Assembly (NCBI GenBank): GCA_019454865.1
Contig: JACFNJ010000007.1
Coordinates: forward strand, 1-25,179
DNA length: 25,179 nucleotides
Direction: 5' to 3'
Source of the DNA: Bacteroidia bacterium
Lineage (GTDB): Bacteria > Bacteroidota > Bacteroidia > UKL13-3
The position numbers and the translations under genes were made by a program. Under the pieces are notes generated by a model. That model was not told the origin of the DNA. It saw only the letters and a program-made list of their open reading frames with translations, and ran no database searches. This document shows positions 7,836 to 15,374 of the stretch, one piece after another (position 1 is the stretch's first letter; every line of letters starts with the position of its first letter).

Positions 7836-9242
7836 ATGGATATTCAGTTTTATGGTGCAGCACGCGTTGTTACCGGAAGTAAGCATTTAATTCGTACCGA
7901 TAGCGGAAAAACTATCTTATTAGACTGTGGCTTATTTCAAGGGCAATTGCATAATAAGGATGAAATGAATTATCACTTCGGATTTAACCCAAGTGAAATC
8001 GATTATGTAATTTTATCACATGCACATATTGACCATAGCGGGTTGCTTCCTCGTCTTGTTAATCAAGGTTTCTCCGGGTTAATATTTGCAACACCAGCTA
8101 CTATCTCATTGTGCGAAATTATGTTAATGGACTCAGCATTTATACAAAGCGAAGAGGTTCGATTTATTAATAAACGAAGGGCAAAAAGAAATGAAGAATT
8201 GCTTGAACCATTATACGATGTAGAAGATGTTGAGAAAACCTTAAAACTTATGGTTCCGGTTGAGTATGATGAAACTATAAAAATTGAAAAAGGAATTTAT
8301 CTTACATTTACTGATGCAGGGCATTTACTTGGTAGTGCAGCAATAAACCTTGATATATCAACTAAAAACCGAAAAAAAACTAAAATAACATTTACCGGAG
8401 ATATTGGTCGTTTTAATGATCAAATCCTTCGTAAGCCACAGCCATTCCGTCAATGCGATGTATTAATTTGTGAGAGCACTTATGGCAACCGATTACACCC
8501 AACACCACCAGATATTGAGAAACAATTATTACATGTTATACAAGAAACATGTGTAATTAATAAAGGAAAATTAATTATTCCGGCATTTAGTGTTGATAGA
8601 ACACAAGACTTGGTATATATGCTGGATAAGTTTGCTAATAAAGGATTGTTGCCGGCTATAAAAGTTTATGTAGATAGCCCATTATCGGTAAAGGCAACAG
8701 CAGTTATTCGCAAGCATGAAGAGTGTTACAATAATGAGTTTTTGGAATATTTGCATTTTGATTCAGACCCTTTTGGTTTTAAAAATTTAACGTATATATC
8801 CGATGTAAATCAATCCAAACTTTTAAATAAACTAAAAGAGCCTTGTATTATAATTTCTGCATCTGGTATGGCTGAAGCCGGTAGAGTAAAACATCATATA
8901 GCAAATAATATTTTAAACCCCAAAAACACAATTTTAATAGTAGGGTATTGTACACCTGAAAGCTTGGGAGGGCAATTAAAAGCCGGAAGCAAACAGGTAC
9001 GAATTTTTGGTGAGCAATACGAAGTGAAATGCAGAGTAGAAAAGATGGACTACTTTAGTGCACATGCTGATTATATGGAAATACTACATTATTTAAAACC
9101 TCAAAACCCGAAAAAAGTAAAGCATGTGTTTTTGGTACATGGTGAATACGAAGCACAACTATCATTGCAAGAAAAACTTGAAAAGGTAGGATTTAAAAAT
9201 ATTCTTATTCCATCTTTAGGACAATTGGTTTCGTTAGATTAA
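7836..9242 (+). CDS. Beta-CASP metallo-beta-lactamase nuclease (CPSF73/Ysh1-like)
   Basis: A 468-residue metallo-beta-lactamase-fold protein of the beta-CASP RNA/DNA-processing branch. Metal ligands are visible: HAHIDH (H62, H64, D66, H67), H163 in DAGHLLGSA, and D189 in FTGDIGR. ESTYGNR marks the start of the beta-CASP insert. The C-terminal family motifs follow: SASGMAEAGR, H410 in YFSAHADY, and H435 in HVFLVHGE. There is no KH domain or archaeal-type N-terminal extension, so it matches the bacterial exonuclease-like class often annotated as an RNA-specific ribonuclease (YSH1). It is cytoplasmic. Its stop lies 2 bases from that of the converging lipoprotein gene. The RNA substrate is unknown. 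Confidence 0.92.
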   Translation: MDIQFYGAARVVTGSKHLIRTDSGKTILLDCGLFQGQLHNKDEMNYHFGFNPSEIDYVILSHAHIDHSGLLPRLVNQGFSGLIFATPATISLCEIMLMDSAFIQSEEVRFINKRRAKRNEELLEPLYDVEDVEKTLKLMVPVEYDETIKIEKGIYLTFTDAGHLLGSAAINLDISTKNRKKTKITFTGDIGRFNDQILRKPQPFRQCDVLICESTYGNRLHPTPPDIEKQLLHVIQETCVINKGKLIIPAFSVDRTQDLVYMLDKFANKGLLPAIKVYVDSPLSVKATAVIRKHEECYNNEFLEYLHFDSDPFGFKNLTYISDVNQSKLLNKLKEPCIIISASGMAEAGRVKHHIANNILNPKNTILIVGYCTPESLGGQLKAGSKQVRIFGEQYEVKCRVEKMDYFSAHADYMEILHYLKPQNPKKVKHVFLVHGEYEAQLSLQEKLEKVGFKNILIPSLGQLVSLD

Positions 9243-9244
9243 TT

Positions 9245-9784
9245 TTAATAGCGTGTAAACTCACCCTTAATAGCAAACAAAGTACTGTCCATTTTTAATG
9301 TTTGTTGGGTAGTTTCAATGTAGTATCCATTATGGATGTTGTAGGTTAAATGGGTTAGTTGGTTGTAATAACTGTTTTCTTTCTTTGTAAATATTGCAAT
9401 TGACTCAACCGAATCTTTTGAATTAAATGAAATCAATACACGTTTTATTTTAAGTAAGCTATCTTTTACAACGTATTCTATTTGGTAAGCTTCATTATTT
9501 AGTTCTATTCGTTTTGTTGCATACGACTTTTTATACGATGGTTTTGCTAAATCAATTTGAATAAATGATTGGAGTTCGTCTTGCCAGTTTACAGAATCTC
9601 CTTTAAAAATACTATCCGTTTCTGTGTTATATCTTAAATGTTTTATTAATCCTACCTTATCATTTGATAAACGATTGGCTTCGTTTAGAAAAAATGATTT
9701 CGTGTCAAATACCAATTCGGATTGTTCTATTGCAGATGAACAGCCTAAGAATGAAAAAAGTAAAATGGACAAAACTAATCGCAT
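9245..9784 (-). CDS. Small lipoprotein of unknown function
   Basis: A 179-residue protein starting with a lipoprotein signal peptide. MRLVLSILLFSFLGC has a lipobox FLGC with the lipidated cysteine at residue 15, followed by SSAIEQSE. The body is rich in Lys, Ser and Asn with alternating beta-strand-like segments and no motif I recognise. Its first codons overlap the last 10 bases of gpmI on the same strand, so translation is probably coupled to that gene. With no Shine-Dalgarno system obvious here, the overlap may itself set its expression. No functional link to glycolysis can be shown. Confidence 0.7.
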   Translation of the reverse strand: MRLVLSILLFSFLGCSSAIEQSELVFDTKSFFLNEANRLSNDKVGLIKHLRYNTETDSIFKGDSVNWQDELQSFIQIDLAKPSYKKSYATKRIELNNEAYQIEYVVKDSLLKIKRVLISFNSKDSVESIAIFTKKENSYYNQLTHLTYNIHNGYYIETTQQTLKMDSTLFAIKGEFTRY

Positions 9785-11301
9785 AGCAAACTTTCTCCAG
9801 CCATTTGTTGTGGTTTATCTATACCAAGCAATTGCAAAATTGTTGGGGCAAAATCAGCCAAACGACCCGGCTTAAGTCTTTGTTTTGGTCCATTTACCAT
9901 AATACAAGGTACTTCATTGGTAGTATGTGCAGTATTAGGTGTTCCGTCCACCTCATTTATCATATACTCACCATTACCGTGGTCAGCAGTTACCAATAGG
10001 GTATAACCTTTTTCTGTTGCAACGTTAATTATCTTTCCTAAACATTCATCTACCTTTTCTACTGCTTTTATTTCGGCATCAATTACACCAGTATGCCCTA
10101 CCATATCTACATTTGCAAAATTTACACAAATAAAATCGGCTTCTGCTTTTTGCATTTCTGTTATAGTATATTCACATACTTGTTCTGCACTCATCTCGGG
10201 TTGCAAATCATAAGTTGCTACTTTTGGTGAAGGAGCAAGATGCCTTGTTTCTCCTTCAAAGGGAGTTTCTTGGCCACCACTAAAGAAAAAAGTTACATGC
10301 GGATATTTCTCTGTTTCTGCAATTCTTACTTGCTTCTTATTATTTAAAGCTAATACCTCTCCTAAGGTCATTTTTAAATCAATGTCAGGAAATACTATTT
10401 TAATATTTTCAAAAGATTTGTCGTACTCGGTAAGTGTAACATAGTACAATGGCAACTTGTGCATGTTATGTTCCTGAAAACTTTCTTGTGATAAGGCTTG
10501 AGTAATTTCTCTACCTCTATCGGTTCTAAAGTTGAAACAAATTACTACATCATCTTCAGTAATGGTAGCAATTGGTTTGTTGTTTTCATCCGTACAAATA
10601 ATTGGTTTTAAAAACTCATCGGTTTCATTTGCTGCATAACGATTTTTTATTGTACCTATAAAGTTTGAAGTTAATTCTCCTTGTGCGTGTACTAAGCAAT
10701 CATAAGCTTTCTTTACTCTTTCCCACCTTTTATCTCTATCCATTGCATAGTACCTTCCAACTATTGAAGCAATCTTGCCACCTGTTTTTTCAGTAGTTTG
10801 TTTTATTGTCTCTAAATATCCAATACCACTTTTAGGGTCAGTATCGCGCCCATCAGTAAATGCATGGATGTAAAAATTACTAAACTCCGATTCTTTTAAT
10901 AATTTGCATAACCCAATTAAATGGTCAATACTGGAGTGTACGCCACCATCGCTTACTAATCCAATTAAATGTATTTTTTTGTTTTTGCTTTTAGCGTAAT
11001 TTATTGCATCTAATAGTGTTTGATTTTGATTGATTGTGTTTTCTTCAAATGCCTTATTTATCAAAACCAATTGTTGGTAAACGACTCTACCAGCACCTAA
11101 ATTCATGTGACCTACTTCGCTGTTTCCCATTTGTCCGACAGGTAAGCCTACGTCTAATCCACTGGTTTTAATACTTGTTCCCGGAAAGCTTTTTATGATT
11201 TTATCAAAGTTGGGTGTTTGTGCTTGGTAAACGGCATTTCCATCATAGGGTTTTCCATTTCCCCAGCCATCCATTATTACTAGTGCTACTTTAGTTTTCA
11301 T
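9775..11301 (-). CDS. gpmI: 2,3-bisphosphoglycerate-independent phosphoglycerate mutase
   Basis: A 508-residue alkaline-phosphatase-superfamily enzyme that interconverts 3- and 2-phosphoglycerate in glycolysis, using Mn2+. The N-terminal LVIMDGWGNG holds metal ligand D11. The phosphoserine nucleophile is S61 in GNSEVGHMNLGAGR. HAFTDGRDTDP, VVICFNFRTDRGREI and the C-terminal TADHGNGEYM (D440, H441) complete the active site. I chose the ATG at 11299-11301. The frame can extend seven codons to a TTG at 11322, but that adds residues not typical of the family. Length matches the usual ~510 residues. The lipoprotein gene overlaps its 3' end. Confidence 0.96.
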   Translation of the reverse strand: MKTKVALVIMDGWGNGKPYDGNAVYQAQTPNFDKIIKSFPGTSIKTSGLDVGLPVGQMGNSEVGHMNLGAGRVVYQQLVLINKAFEENTINQNQTLLDAINYAKSKNKKIHLIGLVSDGGVHSSIDHLIGLCKLLKESEFSNFYIHAFTDGRDTDPKSGIGYLETIKQTTEKTGGKIASIVGRYYAMDRDKRWERVKKAYDCLVHAQGELTSNFIGTIKNRYAANETDEFLKPIICTDENNKPIATITEDDVVICFNFRTDRGREITQALSQESFQEHNMHKLPLYYVTLTEYDKSFENIKIVFPDIDLKMTLGEVLALNNKKQVRIAETEKYPHVTFFFSGGQETPFEGETRHLAPSPKVATYDLQPEMSAEQVCEYTITEMQKAEADFICVNFANVDMVGHTGVIDAEIKAVEKVDECLGKIINVATEKGYTLLVTADHGNGEYMINEVDGTPNTAHTTNEVPCIMVNGPKQRLKPGRLADFAPTILQLLGIDKPQQMAGESLLCD

Positions 11302-11380
11302 GCTGCAAAAATAATCTATCAAATAACTTATCCATAAAAAGAAAAAATATGATTATTCGGATGTTAATTTATATACTAAT

Positions 11381-11412
11381 AAAAAACCGCATACACTTTT
11401 GTATATGCGGTT
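11381..11412 (-). terminator. Intrinsic terminator of the T9SS cargo gene
   Basis: Read on the minus strand, a 9-bp GC-containing stem (AACCGCATA at 11385-11393 pairing with TATGCGGTT at 11404-11412, with a 10-base interior holding a further AC/GT pair and a TTTT loop) is followed by a run of six T residues. It sits 19 bases past the stop codon of the cargo gene. This shape is a standard rho-independent terminator. Confidence 0.85.
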
Positions 11413-11431
11413 CTCTATGCTTTAAATCTAA

Positions 11432-12325
11432 TTATTGTTTTATTAATTTATATGTAGTTGTATTACCTTCGGAATTGATTACTACAATATATAAGCCGTT
11501 TTTCAAAGTTTTTAAAGATATTGGGTTAATACCATCATTTATTTCTTTTTGAATTAATTTACCTTGAATGTTGTAAATATTAACTTCAACAGCATGTTTT
11601 GTGTTTACAAAAAGTAGTTCAGTAGCAGGATTTGGATATAGAGTTATTGCTTCATTTGAAGTGTAATTTAAAACTCCTGTAGTTACAGTGCCTGTTTTGT
11701 TTACGGTAAGCATAACCGTTGTATCACTCATGTTTGTGCTGTCTAATGTAATGGTTTTAGGGTTTGCAGTAGATGCATTTACAACATCCACAATTAGTTT
11801 TAACTTACCTAACGGTAAATTGTTTGCTAAAAATTTTCCTAGTGTATCCGTACTTGTCATTCTTATTAAAGTATTACTACTATCTTTAATCACAACTCGT
11901 ACATTTTTTAATGGATCACCTGCTGCTTTTAATAACCCTTCTGTTAATACACCACCTATTTTACCCGGTCCTGTATGTGCTGGGTTAGGTATTAGTTGAA
12001 CAATTATTTCGGAACTATCTGCAGTAAGTTCTATGTTTTGCGCCTCATCCCATAAAGCATATCCCGGATACCAAGTAGGTATATATTTGTTATATTCAAT
12101 ACCAATATGTACACGATAAGTTCCTTCTGTAAGGCTGTCAAATAATTTACTTCCGGAATCTTCAAAATACGATTTAACTAATGCAAAAGAGCTGTCATTT
12201 TGCTTTTTGTACAGTCCGTATTCTAATGTTGTACCAATTACTGTAGTTCTTACTAAAAGCTTTTTAGTTTGTGCATTTGCAACAAAAGCGAAAGCTAAAC
12301 AAATTAAAAGTAGATTTTTTTTCAT
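11432..12325 (-). CDS. Secreted T9SS cargo protein with type A C-terminal sorting domain
   Basis: A 297-residue protein, using the ATG at 12323-12325 because it begins a clear signal peptide (MKKNLLLICLAFAFVANAQ). The segment around YIPTWYPGYALWDEAQNIEL resembles a module often seen in Bacteroidota secreted proteins. Next comes a carboxypeptidase-regulatory-like/Ig-like domain (GKIGGVLTEGLLKAAGDPLK onward, about residues 118-190). The last ~70 residues are a classic T9SS type A sorting domain: ITLYPNPATELLFVN, VNIYNIQGKLI, LKNGLYIVVI, ending YKLIKQ. The protein should therefore be exported by Sec, carried out by T9SS, trimmed by a PorU-type sortase and anchored or released. No enzymatic domain is visible. 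A structural or adhesive role is plausible but unproven. Confidence 0.88.
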   Translation of the reverse strand: MKKNLLLICLAFAFVANAQTKKLLVRTTVIGTTLEYGLYKKQNDSSFALVKSYFEDSGSKLFDSLTEGTYRVHIGIEYNKYIPTWYPGYALWDEAQNIELTADSSEIIVQLIPNPAHTGPGKIGGVLTEGLLKAAGDPLKNVRVVIKDSSNTLIRMTSTDTLGKFLANNLPLGKLKLIVDVVNASTANPKTITLDSTNMSDTTVMLTVNKTGTVTTGVLNYTSNEAITLYPNPATELLFVNTKHAVEVNIYNIQGKLIQKEINDGINPISLKTLKNGLYIVVINSEGNTTTYKLIKQ

Positions 12326-12346
12326 GGTTTTATTATTTTGATATAA

Positions 12347-12354
12347 CAAATATA
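12347..12354 (-). promoter_or_regulatory. -7-like promoter element of the T9SS cargo gene
   Basis: On the minus strand this reads TATATTTG, a perfect match to the Bacteroidota -7 consensus TAnnTTTG, 21 bases before the chosen ATG. I find no convincing TTG at the -33 distance, so the assignment rests on the -7 element and its position. The same octamer precedes gldJ and one porP/sprF gene. Confidence 0.4.
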
Positions 12355-12456
12355 TAATGATAATTTCTTAACAGTCATCGGTTAATTAACTTATTTTTTA
12401 TTGATGTAATTAAAATATGTTCACATTCCGTTAAATTTATTTTTGAAATAATCTTT

Positions 12457-12487
12457 TTTGTTAAATTGCACTTGTGGCATACATTTA
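12457..12487 (+). promoter_or_regulatory. Candidate promoter for the DUF4783-nadC unit
   Basis: TTTG at 12457-12460 and TACATTTA at 12480-12487 are separated by 19 bases, fitting the Bacteroidota -33/-7 layout (TTTG and TAnnTTTG, one mismatch in the last base). It lies 30 bases before the ATG of the DUF4783 gene. Confidence 0.45.
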
Positions 12488-12517
12488 GCCAAACTTATTA
12501 GGTAAAAAATAACCGAC

Positions 12518-12913
12518 ATGAATACATTTAAGATAAAACACATACTTACATTATTATTTGTAATATCAGCTACTTTACTTAAAGCAGATGTTTTTGATGA
12601 CGTTATTAATGCTTTTAAAACACAAAACACTAAAGAAGTAATAAAGTATTTAAACAGTTCAGTAGAGTTAACTATATTAGACAACGATGGAGTATATAGT
12701 AAACAGCAAGCAGAAATAATATTGAAGAGTTTTTTTTATCAAAATCCACCAAAAAATGTTACCATGCAACATAGAGGTAGTTCAGGGCAAGGGTCTAAAT
12801 ATGGAATTGCTGTTTATGAAACCAATATTGCTAAATACCGAATTTATGTATTTATAAAAGAAGGTGCAAGTAACACAAATATGATACATGAGATGCGTAT
12901 TGAAAAAGAATAA
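12518..12913 (+). CDS. DUF4783 family exported protein
   Basis: A 131-residue protein with a signal peptide (MNTFKIKHILTLLFVIS..., cleavage near LKA|D) and a mature domain of about 108 residues. The pattern ADVFDDVINAFKTQNTKEV, then YSKQQAEIILKSFF and a C-terminal beta-rich part, matches DUF4783 (PF16022), a SnoaL/NTF2-like small domain confined mainly to Bacteroidota. I see no lipobox, so it is probably periplasmic. nadC begins 15 bases after its stop, an arrangement seen in other Bacteroidota, suggesting co-transcription. Whether it acts in NAD synthesis is unknown; its exported location argues against a direct enzymatic role there. Confidence 0.82.
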   Translation: MNTFKIKHILTLLFVISATLLKADVFDDVINAFKTQNTKEVIKYLNSSVELTILDNDGVYSKQQAEIILKSFFYQNPPKNVTMQHRGSSGQGSKYGIAVYETNIAKYRIYVFIKEGASNTNMIHEMRIEKE

Positions 12914-12928
12914 CTTTTTAGTTTTTAA

Positions 12929-13783
12929 ATGAAAGAATTATTAGTAAACCCTTTGGTTCTACAGCTTATTGAAATTGCTTTTGCAGAAGATATAGGCGGT
13001 GGTGATTATACTTCATTGGCCACAATTGATATAAATGAAAAAGGAAAATCCATTTTGCGAGTAAAAGATGATGGAATAATAGCCGGATTGCATTTAGCTG
13101 AGTTTATTTTCAAAAAAATTGATCCTAGTTTGAAAGTTACATTATTCAAAAATGAGGGAGATAGGGTACAATTTGGGGATTTAGTAATGGAAATTGAAGG
13201 TTCATCCCAAAAAATGCTAACTGCTGAACGAACAGTTCTGAATTTTATGCAAAGATTAAGTGGAGTTGCTACGCAAACGGCTATATACGTTGATGAATTA
13301 AAAGGATTAAATACAAAAATATTAGATACCCGAAAAACAACACCTGGCATGCGGTTATTAGAAAAATGGGCAGTAAAAATAGGAGGTGGCTGTAATCATC
13401 GTGTAGGATTGTATGATATGGTTATGATAAAAGATAATCATATTGATTTTTCGGGTGGAATTGAAAACGCAATAAAGCGAACAATAGATTATTTACAAGC
13501 CAATAAACTAAACCTTAAAATAGAGATTGAAACCAGAAGTATTGATGAACTTAAACAGGTTCTTAATTATGGTGGTGTTCATCGCATTATGTTAGATAAT
13601 TTCACACCTGATTTGCTTCGTGAAGCAGTTTTATTGGTAGGAGGTAAATATGAAACTGAAGCAAGTGGCGGGATTACTCTTAAAACACTAAGAAAATATG
13701 CAGAAACAGGAGTAGATTTTATTTCTTCCGGTGCTCTTACACATAGTGTAAAAGCTATGGATATTAGTATGCGAGTTGGATAG
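12929..13783 (+). CDS. nadC: Nicotinate-nucleotide diphosphorylase (carboxylating), quinolinate phosphoribosyltransferase
   Basis: A 284-residue full-length NadC. It makes nicotinate mononucleotide from quinolinate and PRPP, releasing CO2, in de novo NAD synthesis. The N-terminal AFAEDIGGGDYTS, ERTVLNFMQRLSGVAT, D133TRKTTPGMR, GGGCNHR (152-158), K168DNH, IEIETRS, IMLDNF and EASGGI motifs are all present and include the basic residues that bind quinolinate and the phosphates. It is cytoplasmic. It follows the DUF4783 gene closely and ends 18 bases before a strong bidirectional terminator. No nadA or nadB is in the window. Confidence 0.97.
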   Translation: MKELLVNPLVLQLIEIAFAEDIGGGDYTSLATIDINEKGKSILRVKDDGIIAGLHLAEFIFKKIDPSLKVTLFKNEGDRVQFGDLVMEIEGSSQKMLTAERTVLNFMQRLSGVATQTAIYVDELKGLNTKILDTRKTTPGMRLLEKWAVKIGGGCNHRVGLYDMVMIKDNHIDFSGGIENAIKRTIDYLQANKLNLKIEIETRSIDELKQVLNYGGVHRIMLDNFTPDLLREAVLLVGGKYETEASGGITLKTLRKYAETGVDFISSGALTHSVKAMDISMRVG

Positions 13784-13801
13784 TAAAAGATGTTAAGAAA
13801 C

Positions 13802-13839
13802 AAAAAGCCGTTTTATTCATTTGAATAAAACGGCTTTTT
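13802..13839. terminator. Bidirectional intrinsic terminator between nadC and gldJ
   Basis: An 18-bp perfect inverted repeat (13802-13819 with 13822-13839) with a GCCG/CGGC core, A-run on the left arm and T-run on the right arm. Both strands therefore read as hairpin plus U-tract. It lies 18 bases past the nadC stop and 18 bases past the gldJ stop on the other strand, so it serves both converging genes. Confidence 0.93.
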
Positions 13840-13857
13840 TAATAGTTTTTTATTTTC

Positions 13858-15294
13858 TTAACGTTTTATTGGATCACCCACTCTATCCATTACACAACGG
13901 AATCCGATTGTAGCGGTAGATAAATCTTCATCTAAGTATCTACGCGAGCCGGGAGTCATCCAATATGCACGGTCATTCCATGAACCACCTTTGTAAACGC
14001 GTGCAGTATTATTAATTAATGAGGTAACACCATAATCATATTTTTGATCAATGTCTTCGTAAGTTAGCTCATCTTTAAATCCAATATTATTTGATTTTTT
14101 ATAATTTCTGCGTTTTGCATTTTCTGCTTCAGTTACTTCTCTGTAAGGAACACGTCCCATACTATCCGGTGCTTCAACAAGTCCATCCTCATCGGTTACT
14201 TTTGTCTTATATACGTTACCTCTGAAAGGAGCAATTTCTTGTCCATCTTCCCAAGAAAGTGGGCGGTATATATCCATAGTCCACTCACTTACGTTACCTG
14301 CCATGTGATACAAACCGAAGTTATTTGGCAAGAAGTCTAAACTTTTTACCGGAACTGTATAAAATCCTCCGTCATTTAAACGACCTGAAACACCGGCAGC
14401 ATCACCTCTACCTCTTATATAGTTGGCATACATAGTACCTCGTGTATTTTCTGTGTCATCTCTGCGCATGGTTAATCCTTCCCACGGGTAGATTCCTTTT
14501 ACGTCTATATTCTCATTGTACTCAGCTGACATGTATCCGTATGCTGCGTATTCCCACTCTGCTTCTGTAGGTAAGCGATAATCAGGTAATAAAATACCAT
14601 CTTCCATTCTTACTTGGCGTTCTTTACCATTTGGTGAGTAGTCTTTTAATTGTTTTTTTACTTTTGATGGTTGATATAATCCTAATAAGTATGCTTCTGT
14701 ATTAAAGTTATTTTCTCCCATTGCATTTACATCCAATTCAATAAAACCTTCTCTTACCATTATCATCTCATTTACACGGTCGGTTCTCCAATCGGTATAA
14801 GCTTTAGCTTGCAGCCAACTTACTCCAACTACAGGATAATCTCTGTATGCAGGATGACGTAAGTAATACAACACATAAGGCTCATTGTATGAAAGTTTAT
14901 TTCTCCACACTAAAGTATCTGGTAATGCACCACGATAAATAAGAGGGTTGTCAACGAAAACTCTATTTAACCAATACAAATATTCTAAGTAGTGGAAATT
15001 AGTAACCTCTGTTTCGTCCATATAAAAACTTGGAATGGAAACTCTTCTTTTTAAAGCATCACGCTCAAAAATTACATCGTTTTCAAAATTACCAAGTGTA
15101 ATTGTACCTCCTTCAATAAAAACAAGTCCGGGTCCGGTTTCTTGTTCTTGGAATTTTGGTTTTTCAAAGCCTCCCCATTTGCTGTTATTATACTGCCAGC
15201 CGGTGGTTTCTGATTTTTCTTTTTTGCAACCACTTCCAATAATTACGGTTTGGGCTATGGCTGCTATTAGAAAAACATTGATAACTTTCTTCAT
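13858..15294 (-). CDS. gldJ: Gliding motility lipoprotein GldJ
   Basis: A 478-residue lipoprotein: signal peptide with lipobox GSGC (Cys23), then a formylglycine-generating-enzyme/SUMF-type domain spanning most of the protein. Family features are GPGLVFIEGGTITLG (about 53-67), FYMDETEVTN, RLPTEAEWEYAA (~240), GNVSEWTMDIY (~332), KGGSWNDRAY (~438) and the terminal GFRCVMDRVGDP. The stretches YLEYLYWLNRVF, PDTLVWRNKLSYNEP and YLRHPAYRDYPVVGVSW match GldJ, not its paralogue GldK. In Flavobacterium, GldJ is needed for gliding and stabilises GldK and thus type IX secretion. Its location beside porU-porV agrees with that genus. It seems shorter than the F. johnsoniae protein as I recall it. Confidence 0.93.
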   Translation of the reverse strand: MKKVINVFLIAAIAQTVIIGSGCKKEKSETTGWQYNNSKWGGFEKPKFQEQETGPGLVFIEGGTITLGNFENDVIFERDALKRRVSIPSFYMDETEVTNFHYLEYLYWLNRVFVDNPLIYRGALPDTLVWRNKLSYNEPYVLYYLRHPAYRDYPVVGVSWLQAKAYTDWRTDRVNEMIMVREGFIELDVNAMGENNFNTEAYLLGLYQPSKVKKQLKDYSPNGKERQVRMEDGILLPDYRLPTEAEWEYAAYGYMSAEYNENIDVKGIYPWEGLTMRRDDTENTRGTMYANYIRGRGDAAGVSGRLNDGGFYTVPVKSLDFLPNNFGLYHMAGNVSEWTMDIYRPLSWEDGQEIAPFRGNVYKTKVTDEDGLVEAPDSMGRVPYREVTEAENAKRRNYKKSNNIGFKDELTYEDIDQKYDYGVTSLINNTARVYKGGSWNDRAYWMTPGSRRYLDEDLSTATIGFRCVMDRVGDPIKR

Positions 15295-15321
15295 ATAAAC
15301 TGTTTATTGAATTAAATTTTT

Positions 15322-15356
15322 CAAATATAACGTAAAATTGTTTGAATTATTCCAAA
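15322..15356 (-). promoter_or_regulatory. Candidate gldJ promoter
   Basis: On the minus strand, TTTG (15353-15356), a 23-base spacer and TATATTTG (15322-15329, perfect TAnnTTTG) match the Bacteroidota -33/-7 layout. The -7 element ends 27 bases before the gldJ ATG. The plus-strand text around it, TCAAATATAACGTAAA, nearly repeats upstream of the neighbouring porP/sprF gene. Confidence 0.5.
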
Positions 15357-15374
15357 TTTATTTTGTGAATTTGT

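Noticed and set aside
11306..11313. Minus-strand TATTTTTG as a gpmI promoter
   Set aside because: It matches TAnnTTTG but lies only four bases from the gpmI ATG and has no -33 partner, so it would demand a leaderless transcript.
11381..11412. Inverted repeat as a mobile-element end
   Set aside because: There is no partner repeat, no transposase and no target duplication. The T-run on the minus strand makes it an ordinary terminator.
12421..12684. Minus-strand 87-codon frame across the start of the DUF4783 gene
   Set aside because: It overlaps a well-supported gene and promoter, its product is low-complexity hydrophobic, and it has no recognisable domain.
13858..15294. Assignment as GldK or as a true formylglycine-generating enzyme
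   Set aside because: The PDTLVWRNKLSYNEP and YLRHPAYRDYPVVGV stretches and the neighbouring porU-porV fit GldJ. GldK is normally found with gldLMN, which are absent here.
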